IMG/VR virus record: IMGVR_UViG_3300009481_005154
Coordinates: 1 to 22,620 of that record
Strand: one strand, 5' to 3'
Origin: a virus
Length of the DNA stretch: 22,620 nt
The notes beneath the pieces were generated by a model. The model searched no databases. It was not told the origin of the DNA and saw only the letters and a list, made by a program, of their open reading frames with translations. The stretch's first letter is position 1, and the number at the start of each line of letters is the position of its first letter. Made by a program: the position numbers and the translations under genes. Below, piece after piece: positions 7,669 to 12,483 of this stretch.

Positions 7669-8197
7669 CGTCCGGCGCAGGATCGGTGAGCCCGATATCG
7701 TCAGGATCGGTGCCTGTTTTGTCGTCTGGGTCCGATTGCACATCGCTGTTGGCCAAATCCTCAAGAACGTCCCGCAATGTCCCGCGCAGCAGGTCCCGTG
7801 TTCCGGCCAGGTTGCCCGTTTCATAGACCAACGGGGCCAGCCGATCCGGCAGCGACAGCAACCGGGTGCGCAACAACGCCAAAACCGCAATCCAGGCGGC
7901 CTCGGCGTCGTCCGCGGCAATCAGCGAACCGCGCCGCTGGTTCGCTTCCATTTCCGCAAGATCAGCCCGGGCCCGGATGAACCGGGCACGTTCCACAGCA
8001 TAATCCGGTGCCCCGGCCTGGGCGCTCATTGCCTGATCGCGCAGGTAGCGCACATAGCCCCTAACCGAGCCGATCAGGTCATATTGCCCCCGCGTTGCTT
8101 TCGGGATCACTCCTTCGCGGCTCAGCTGCTGCACCCGGCGTTCGGACAGGTCCAGAAGCTTTGCGATTACCGCGAGGGGCTGTGTGGCGGCGGCCAT
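7616..8197 (-). CDS. Terminase small subunit, lambda Nu1-like
   Basis: A 193-aa protein (lambda Nu1 181 aa). The N-terminus holds a winged helix-turn-helix of the Nu1 type (AVIAKLLDLSERRVQQLSREGVIPKATRGQYDL, residues 9-41), which recognises the packaging site. The middle (about 60-130) is helical (ERARFIRARADLAEMEANQRRGSLI) and is the typical Nu1 segment for self-association. The C-terminal 40 residues are Asp/Pro/Gly-rich (DPDDKTGTDPDD) and would reach to the large subunit. AGAGGA lies 8 bases before the ATG. Its 3' end overlaps the start of the large terminase gene by 53 bases or more, in a different frame. Confidence 0.9.
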   Translation of the reverse strand: MAAATQPLAVIAKLLDLSERRVQQLSREGVIPKATRGQYDLIGSVRGYVRYLRDQAMSAQAGAPDYAVERARFIRARADLAEMEANQRRGSLIAADDAEAAWIAVLALLRTRLLSLPDRLAPLVYETGNLAGTRDLLRGTLRDVLEDLANSDVQSDPDDKTGTDPDDIGLTDPAPDGEDGAPDPAATAGADDQ

Positions 8198-8311
8198 TTA
8201 CCAATCCTCTCGGGTCTATCAACGCAATGATATTGCTGCGTCTTTACTGGATAGCCACCCCGATCAGAGCGATGCTGATTGCACCGAACGATGCAATCAA
8301 GGACGAAAAGC
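8198..8311. promoter_or_regulatory. Divergent intergenic region with small inverted repeats
   Basis: This short gap separates the small terminase (leftward) from the DUF3489 gene (rightward). It contains the palindrome GCAAT-gat-ATTGC (8224-8236) and the inverted repeat GATTGCA-N8-TGCAATC (8277-8298), both sharing the GCAAT core. An AAGGA box at 8296-8300 serves as the likely ribosome site of the rightward gene and overlaps the second repeat. A regulatory role, for instance as an operator of the HTH-containing DUF3489 protein, is only inferred. No clear promoter consensus was found. Confidence 0.35.
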
Positions 8312-8818
8312 ATGCCCACACTCAGTGAAACTCAGACTCTCATTCTTTCGCGCGCCTCTCAGCAGGCCGACCGCATTGCCTTGCCGCTGCCCGACCGCCT
8401 GCGTGGCGGGGCCGCCAACAAGGTGATCGTGCCCTTGATCGCACGCGGCCTGCTGGATGAGGTCGAAGCCGACCTGCGTAAAAATGAGCCCACATGGCGC
8501 AAGACCGGCGACGGCCACGGTACCACGCTGGTCATTACCAACGCGGGGCTCGAGGCCATTGGCGTCAAACCCGACATGCCGAAGGCCGATCCAAATCGGC
8601 CAAAGCCGAAAACCCGCGCAGGCACGAAACAGGCCCGGCTGATCGAGATGCTAAACGCCTCCGACGGGGCGACCATCTCCGAGATCGTGACCGCGCTCGA
8701 CTGGCAATCACACAGCGTGCGCGGGGCGATGTCGGGGGTGCTGAAGAAACGCCTCGGCCTGACCATTACCTCCGAAAAGGCGGAGCAAAGGGGGCGCGTT
8801 TATCGCATCGTTTACTGA
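8312..8818 (+). CDS. DUF3489 family protein with two HTH-like segments
   Basis: A 168-aa protein with the DUF3489 C-terminal domain: RAGTKQARLIEMLNASDGATISEIVTALDW, then SHSVRGAMSGVLKKRLGLTITSEKAEQRGRVYRI. This looks like a winged helix and suggests DNA binding, although the family has no established role I know of. The N-terminal half (SETQTLILSRASQQADR to LDEVEADLRKN) looks like a second helix-turn-helix. The ATG at 8312 is preferred over two upstream in-frame ATGs because it is preceded by AAGGA and starts the conserved sequence. The gene is antisense to the phage late direction and its last 7 bases overlap the 3' end of the convergent DUF7220 gene. It is probably an accessory gene. Confidence 0.8.
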   Translation: MPTLSETQTLILSRASQQADRIALPLPDRLRGGAANKVIVPLIARGLLDEVEADLRKNEPTWRKTGDGHGTTLVITNAGLEAIGVKPDMPKADPNRPKPKTRAGTKQARLIEMLNASDGATISEIVTALDWQSHSVRGAMSGVLKKRLGLTITSEKAEQRGRVYRIVY

Positions 8819-9093
8819 TTGCGATCGACCCATCCATCTTCCCGCCGTTCCGCTGGAGCGGCGGTTTCTCGTTCCGAGCGCCGTGCCCTGATCGCTTCGA
8901 AAACCCGCCGCAGCGCGAACGATCTCGCCAGGCTGACAAGGCTGAAAATCCCGCCCATCTTCATGTTCTGCACCAGCGTGGTATGCAACCCGAAGACCGG
9001 GAAGATCAGGATCTGCGTTGCGACGGCAACGCCGTAGCCCACCGCGATATTGGCGACGGCCTCGACCAGCGACATAGCCCGGCTCTGCTTCAT
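8812..9093 (-). CDS. DUF7220-like small membrane protein
   Basis: A 93-aa protein with two hydrophobic stretches: about residues 9-36 (VEAVANIAVGYGVAVATQILIFPVFGL) and 46-60 (MGGIFSLVSLARSFALR), followed by a charged tail (RRSERETAAPAERREDGW). It matches my recollection of DUF7220, a small two-helix inner-membrane family frequent in alphaproteobacterial prophages; its role is unknown. It starts in an ATGA overlap with the methyltransferase stop, so the two are probably co-translated. An in-frame ATG six codons downstream is a possible alternative. A holin-like role cannot be excluded from topology, but nothing in the context supports lysis. Confidence 0.7.
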   Translation of the reverse strand: MKQSRAMSLVEAVANIAVGYGVAVATQILIFPVFGLHTTLVQNMKMGGIFSLVSLARSFALRRVFEAIRARRSERETAAPAERREDGWVDRNQ

Positions 9094-10322
9094 GCAGCTT
9101 CACGTCCGGATTTGATCTCGTCAAAAGCGCGTCCGTCGCTGTCCAATACGGCCGGCTTCCCGGTGAATTGCTGCCAGCGCTGTACCGCCACATCGACATA
9201 AGCCGGGTTCAGCTCGATCCCGAGACAGACCCGCCCAGTGGATTCCGCCGCGATCAACGTGGTGCCCGATCCCATGAACGGCTCATAGATCGCCTGACCC
9301 GGGCTGGAATTATTCAGAATCGGACGGCGCATGCATTCCACCGGCTTCTGCGTGCCGTGCACGGTTTCGGCGTCCTGATCCTTGTTGGCAATCTGCCACA
9401 GCGTCGTTTGCTTGCGATCTCCGGCCCAATGGCCCTTGCCGGTTTTCTTCACGGCATAAAGGCAGGGTTCATGCTGCCAATGGTAATCGCCCCGGCTCAG
9501 AACTAGCCGGTCCTTGGCCCAGATGATCTGCGATCTGATCTTGAACCCCGAAACTTCGAGGCTTTCAGCGACCTCCCCAGCGTGGAGCGCGCCATGCCAG
9601 ACATAGGCCACATCACCCGGAAACAGCGCCCAGGCCTCGCGCCAGTCAGCGCGGTCGTCATTCAGCACCTTGCCGGTGCGTTTGGTCTTCGCCGCGCCGG
9701 TCTGGTTGCGCCACGACGGATCGTATTCCACACCGTAGGGAGGATCGCTGACAAGCAACAACGGTTTGATGCCATCCAGCACCCGCTCGACATCGGTCGC
9801 CACCGTGCTGTCGCCGCAAAGCAGTCGATGGTTTCCCAGCACCCAGAGGTCGCCCGGACGGCTGACCGGATCCTCCGGCGTCTCGGGAATGTCATCCTCG
9901 CCCTCCTGCGCGCCGTCGCCGTCAGCAAGCCCGTTCAGCAGGTTGTTCAATTCCTCGTCGGTAAAACCGGTCAGGTCGAGATCGAAGTCCGCCGCCTGCA
10001 AATCACCCAGTTCCAGCCCGAGCAGCTCATTGTCCCATTCGGCATTCTCACCCGAACGGTTGTCCATGATCCGAAAGGCCCGCGCCTGGGCCTCGGTCAG
10101 CCCTTTCGCCACGTGCACCGGTGCCGTTTCCAGCCCCAGTTGCTGCGCGGCCGCCAACCGGGTGTGTCCGGCCAGCACGATCATCGCCTCATCCACCACG
10201 ATGGGTTGACGCCAGCCGAACTCCCCGATCGAGGCGGCAACCGTGGCAACGGCTTTCTCGTTGCGCCGAGGGTTGCGCGCATAGGGAATGATCTGCCCGA
10301 GGGGCAGGTCGATCACGTCCAT
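9090..10322 (-). CDS. ParB-domain DNA methyltransferase (beta-class, probable adenine-N6)
   Basis: A 410-aa protein with two parts. Residues 1-110 form a ParB/sulfiredoxin-type domain (IPYARNPRRNEKAV at 12-25; AGHTRLAAAQ at 51-60). Residues about 155-395 form a SAM-dependent DNA methyltransferase with catalytic DPPY at 193-196, HGTQKPVE at 322-329 and the SAM-binding FMGSG at 349-353. The order DPPY before FxGSG is the beta class, and DPPY favours adenine-N6 over cytosine-N4. No restriction gene is next to it, so it is an orphan modification enzyme, perhaps protecting phage DNA or altering regulation. The target site cannot be read from sequence. It stands alone downstream of a long repeat-rich leader. 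Confidence 0.9.
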   Translation of the reverse strand: MDVIDLPLGQIIPYARNPRRNEKAVATVAASIGEFGWRQPIVVDEAMIVLAGHTRLAAAQQLGLETAPVHVAKGLTEAQARAFRIMDNRSGENAEWDNELLGLELGDLQAADFDLDLTGFTDEELNNLLNGLADGDGAQEGEDDIPETPEDPVSRPGDLWVLGNHRLLCGDSTVATDVERVLDGIKPLLLVSDPPYGVEYDPSWRNQTGAAKTKRTGKVLNDDRADWREAWALFPGDVAYVWHGALHAGEVAESLEVSGFKIRSQIIWAKDRLVLSRGDYHWQHEPCLYAVKKTGKGHWAGDRKQTTLWQIANKDQDAETVHGTQKPVECMRRPILNNSSPGQAIYEPFMGSGTTLIAAESTGRVCLGIELNPAYVDVAVQRWQQFTGKPAVLDSDGRAFDEIKSGREAA

Positions 10323-10346
10323 CGGATTATCCTTGAAAAGCTGTGC

Positions 10347-10471
10347 CGAAACGAAACGGGTCAGCGCGCGAAACGAAATGGGTCAGAGGGGCCATTTCGT
10401 TTCAGAGGGGTTTTACGGACCCTCAGGCCCTTGTTTCATTGGGGTTTTGGTCAAAACGAAACGAAACGGGT
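10347..10471. repeat. Iteron-like repeats CGAAACGAAACGGGT
   Basis: CGAAACGAAACGGGTCAG occurs at 10347-10364 and, with one mismatch (T for C), at 10369-10386. CGAAACGAAACGGGT recurs at 10457-10471. The start points are 22 and then 88 bases apart, multiples of 22, so the copies would lie on similar faces of the helix. An inverted partial copy (CCATTTCGTTTC) is at 10392-10403. CAGAGGGG also occurs twice (10384-10391 and 10403-10410). Spacing and repetition resemble initiator-binding iterons or a multi-site operator. Confidence 0.65.
10370..10403. repeat. 12-bp perfect hairpin
   Basis: GAAACGAAATGG (10370-10381) and CCATTTCGTTTC (10392-10403) are perfect reverse complements separated by 10 bases. 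There is no T-run directly after the stem on either strand, so this is not a standard intrinsic terminator. In a leftward leader transcript it would form a stable stem about 50 bases before the methyltransferase start codon. Confidence 0.7.
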
Positions 10472-10642
10472 GTTTTTTGAAACGTCACTGGGAAAGCCTC
10501 GCGCCTCGCCCCCCCGTATACGTTTACAGCGGGAAGGGACCCGTTCAATATCAATGGGTTATGAGTCGATGCCAATGTTCTGTGCTTTGCGTTCTGTCTT
10601 GAAACCGTTCATCATCCCTACGTATTTATCGAACTTACCACC

Positions 10643-10681
10643 CATATACCGGCGAGACCCGAAATCTGTCTGGCAGAAAAC
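10643..10681 (-). promoter_or_regulatory. Copy A of three-copy promoter/operator-like element
   Basis: Read on the minus strand this is CCAGACAG (10673-10666), then 12 bases, then GCCGGTA (10653-10647) and TATGG. The same layout with the same 12-base gap occurs at 15922-15960 and 19061-19098. If used as a promoter, GACA would sit at -35 and TATATG at -10, pointing left towards the methyltransferase gene. The match to ordinary sigma-70 promoters is weak at -35, which fits a phage-specific sigma factor or an activator. Confidence 0.55.
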
Positions 10682-10700
10682 AATCTTTTTTCATTTTTTC

Positions 10701-11141
10701 TCAGATTGATCCGTTATCGGACCGGGCAAGCTCGATCACACGCTGCATCGAGAGCTTTGAGGATACCTGTCTCCTGTTCAAATGATGGGCAATCAGGCAA
10801 AGCCCATAGATCCAATGCTGGTGGGCCGACGCCCGCGCGAGGCCGACCGTCCAGCAGATGGTTTTCCAGCGCGCGCCCTGGGCTTTCATCCAGACAATCT
10901 TGCCGTCATCTGGTTCGAGGCACGCGGTCCAGGTCAGGGTTTCCTCCATCCGGCTTATGGCTTCAGGCGATGGCAGTACCCGCATCGGCGTGGGTTCCTG
11001 CCCCACCTTGTCGGCAAAGCTGTGGAAGTATTCTGGCCACGCGTTGAAATACCCGGTGAGCCTGGGCTCGGGCAGGCGTTTGAGCACGAAGGCGGACTCG
11101 GACAGGCGCGCCTCCACGAGACTTGGGGTCCATTTCGTCAT
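10701..11141 (-). CDS. DUF6362 family protein
   Basis: A 146-aa protein that I recognise as DUF6362, common in alphaproteobacterial prophages beside replication genes; its function is not established. The N-terminal third carries EARLSESAFVLKRLPEP and a GYFNAWPEYFHSF motif. The middle has SPEAISRMEETLTW. The segment ARWKTICWTVGLARASAHQHWIYGLCLIAHHLN (about 87-119) has the shape of a helix-turn-helix, as in late-gene activators of the sigma region 4 type; this is inference. It ends the replication operon and starts in an ATGA overlap with the 68-aa gene. The three-copy element A lies just beyond its stop. Confidence 0.75.
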   Translation of the reverse strand: MTKWTPSLVEARLSESAFVLKRLPEPRLTGYFNAWPEYFHSFADKVGQEPTPMRVLPSPEAISRMEETLTWTACLEPDDGKIVWMKAQGARWKTICWTVGLARASAHQHWIYGLCLIAHHLNRRQVSSKLSMQRVIELARSDNGSI

Positions 11142-11344
11142 CGCGCGTCCTCCCCATCCCGTGGGCGTTTGCCGTAGAGTTTTTCACCAAGCTGGCGGAC
11201 CAGTTCCCGCTCCGGCCAAGTGAGGCGTTGATCATCGAGCGAGACAGCGAGCATGCCCTGTTCATTCCAGCCATCGCGTTTGACCTGATCGGGATTGCGC
11301 CGGCTGCCACCAAACCCACGAGGGGTAAAGCTCATGCCCTTCAT
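11138..11344 (-). CDS. Small conserved phage protein, function unknown
   Basis: A 68-aa basic, probably soluble protein (MKGMSFTPRGFGGSRRNPDQ at the start, LTWPERELVRQLGEKLYGKRPRDG at the end). I do not recognise a named family. Its reality is supported by ATGA overlaps with both neighbours, which place it in frame inside the operon without gaps, and by a charged helical C-terminus. There is no membrane segment and no Cys cluster. Confidence 0.65.
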   Translation of the reverse strand: MKGMSFTPRGFGGSRRNPDQVKRDGWNEQGMLAVSLDDQRLTWPERELVRQLGEKLYGKRPRDGEDAR

Positions 11345-11598
11345 GGCGACACCTCCGGCAGCAGGGCCGCGTATCCGATGACGTCGGTGACCCCATCGCG
11401 ATAGGTGGGGTCATGGTTGAGGCGGGCGAGTTTCAGATCGATCATGCAAAGCACGACCTCGGCGGGGGTGATGGGCCGATCCAGCGTCAACGACCAGCGC
11501 GCGGCAATCGCGGCCATGGCTTCCATCGGCGGTCCGTAGGCAGTGCGGCGGTCGTCAAGCACCCCGGCCGTATGCTCAAGAACATTGCGGGCACTCAT
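11341..11598 (-). CDS. DUF6378 family protein
   Basis: An 85-aa protein with the DUF6378 pattern: DRRTAYGPPMEAMAAIAARWS (residues 16-36), then ITPAEVVLCMIDLKLARL (43-60) and TDVIGYAALL near the end. This family is frequent in phages and shares the look of small all-alpha NTP pyrophosphohydrolase-like proteins, though activity is not shown and the metal ligands of MazG are not evident. It overlaps both neighbouring genes by 4 bases (ATGA), so it is translated as part of the replication operon. Confidence 0.8.
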   Translation of the reverse strand: MSARNVLEHTAGVLDDRRTAYGPPMEAMAAIAARWSLTLDRPITPAEVVLCMIDLKLARLNHDPTYRDGVTDVIGYAALLPEVSP

Positions 11599-12482
11599 TT
11601 GAGACCCCCTTTGGTTTCAATGGCCCAAAGCAGGATCGCGATGGCGTCGGCCTCGTTGTCGTCCTTGGGGGAAAAGCCACGTGCACGCGCCGCCTCGATC
11701 ATCATGGTTTTGCTCGCATTGCCCTTGCCGGTTGCCGATTTCTTGATCGTGCCAACGGGGACGCCCTGATAAGGCACGCCCCGCATTTCGGCCCAAGCAG
11801 TCAGGACCGCCATCAGCCCGCCATAAACGTGCGAGGCATCGACTCCTTTGTGGTTTCTGACTTCTTCGTAAAAGATTGCTTCGATCGGTCCTGCGAGCCG
11901 GTCCATTTCACTCAGCCAGTTCGTGAAGCGCAAATACCGCATGCCGCCACCGTCAAAGCGGCTGGGTTTGAACGATACCGTTCCGCTGGTGATCAGGCCG
12001 TCGTAGCCGCGCAGGGCCCAGCCGGTCGTTGTGCCGAGGTCAAGAGCCAGAACCGCCTTGGCGCGGATTTCTGTCTGAATTGGGTCTTCGGGGTTTAGCC
12101 GGGCGCTTGCCCCCGGCGCTACGACCCCTTGTGGTTTCAGGGATATTCCGCAGAAACCTCTGCGCGTATTTGTATTGTGGCGCGCAAAGCCTCTGTCACG
12201 CAAAGCTTCAGAAAACCGTTTGATTGAGCCAATGAAACACTCGTGCACCTTTGCCCAGTTTTTCCAATCGGCAAAAAGTTCCGAGGTTCCGGATGTCTGG
12301 TTCACATCCACCAGGCATTGGGATTCCATCCAATTGTTGACTGCATCATGATAATCGGATTGGGGTGCGACGGGTGCGACGGGTCTCGTCTTATCAGACG
12401 TATAGGCGCGCGTATGCGCGCGCGTAACGCCTATATAGGGACTACCTGTCGAACCCGTCGCAACCATTGATTTCATGGGCAT
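11595..12482 (-). CDS. RuvC-like nuclease fused to a primase C-terminal-type domain
   Basis: A 295-aa protein. The ATG at 12482 is chosen over one at 12518 because GAGGAG lies 7 bases before it and the primase stop is one base away. Residues 1-42 are low-complexity (VTRAHTRAYT, VAPVAPQ). Residues about 42-115 match the C-terminus of the neighbouring primase, 29 of 65 positions identical without gaps by hand count. Residues about 145-295 form an RNase H-fold RuvC-like domain: VLALDLGTTTGWAL (first Asp at 148), IFYEEVRNHKG (second acidic site) and DDNEADAIAILL (final Asp residues). Such phage enzymes cut Holliday junctions or branched DNA before packaging. The fused domain may dock it to replication forks; that is inference. 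Confidence 0.85.
   Translation of the reverse strand: MPMKSMVATGSTGSPYIGVTRAHTRAYTSDKTRPVAPVAPQSDYHDAVNNWMESQCLVDVNQTSGTSELFADWKNWAKVHECFIGSIKRFSEALRDRGFARHNTNTRRGFCGISLKPQGVVAPGASARLNPEDPIQTEIRAKAVLALDLGTTTGWALRGYDGLITSGTVSFKPSRFDGGGMRYLRFTNWLSEMDRLAGPIEAIFYEEVRNHKGVDASHVYGGLMAVLTAWAEMRGVPYQGVPVGTIKKSATGKGNASKTMMIEAARARGFSPKDDNEADAIAILLWAIETKGGLK
12138..12332 (-). repeat. Duplicated primase C-terminal domain, copy in the RuvC-like gene
   Basis: Translates from WMESQC to GFCGISL. It aligns without gaps to the primase C-terminus encoded at 12520-12714; the two copies are offset by 382 bases in tandem. Shared signature: SG(S/T)S-x-LFA-x-WK-x-WA, GS-x-KRFSE-x-L, RGF, NT, RG-(Y/F)-x-G. DNA similarity is also visible, for example TTCAGAAAACCG in both. 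Confidence 0.8.
12363..12462. repeat. Nested inverted repeats around an alternating purine-pyrimidine tract
   Basis: GGGTGCGAC is tandemly repeated at 12363-12380. TGCGACGGG (12375-12383) is the reverse complement of CCCGTCGCA (12454-12462). Inside lies TATAGGCG (12401-12408) with its reverse complement CGCCTATA (12428-12435). In the centre 12406-12426 is a 21-base strictly alternating purine-pyrimidine run, mostly CG steps, which is prone to Z-DNA. All of it lies in the 5' coding part of the RuvC-like gene, just after the primase gene. Confidence 0.75.
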
Positions 12483-12483
12483 T

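Larger units (their letters stand above)
10323..10700. other. 378 bp gene-free region with repeats and a shared regulatory element
   Basis: No convincing gene lies here. From right to left it holds one copy of the three-copy element (10643-10681), a stretch without recognisable features, a CGTATACG palindrome (10515-10522), and an AT/GC-mixed block with three CGAAACGAAACGGGT-type repeats, a 12-bp hairpin, and GTTTTG-GT-CAAAAC (10444-10457). If the element at 10643-10681 is a leftward promoter, nearly all of this would be an untranslated leader of about 310 bases for the methyltransferase gene. A replication origin is the main alternative for the repeat block. Confidence 0.6.

Noticed and set aside
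10370-10403. Hairpin considered as an intrinsic terminator
   Set aside because: No T-run follows the stem on either strand. On the plus strand the nearest T-run (TTTT at 10411) comes 8 bases later, after GAGGGG.
10288-10602. 104-aa plus-strand open frame over the repeat region
   Set aside because: The product is built from the repeats and the antisense methyltransferase start, there is no ribosome site, and it cuts across the hairpin and iterons.
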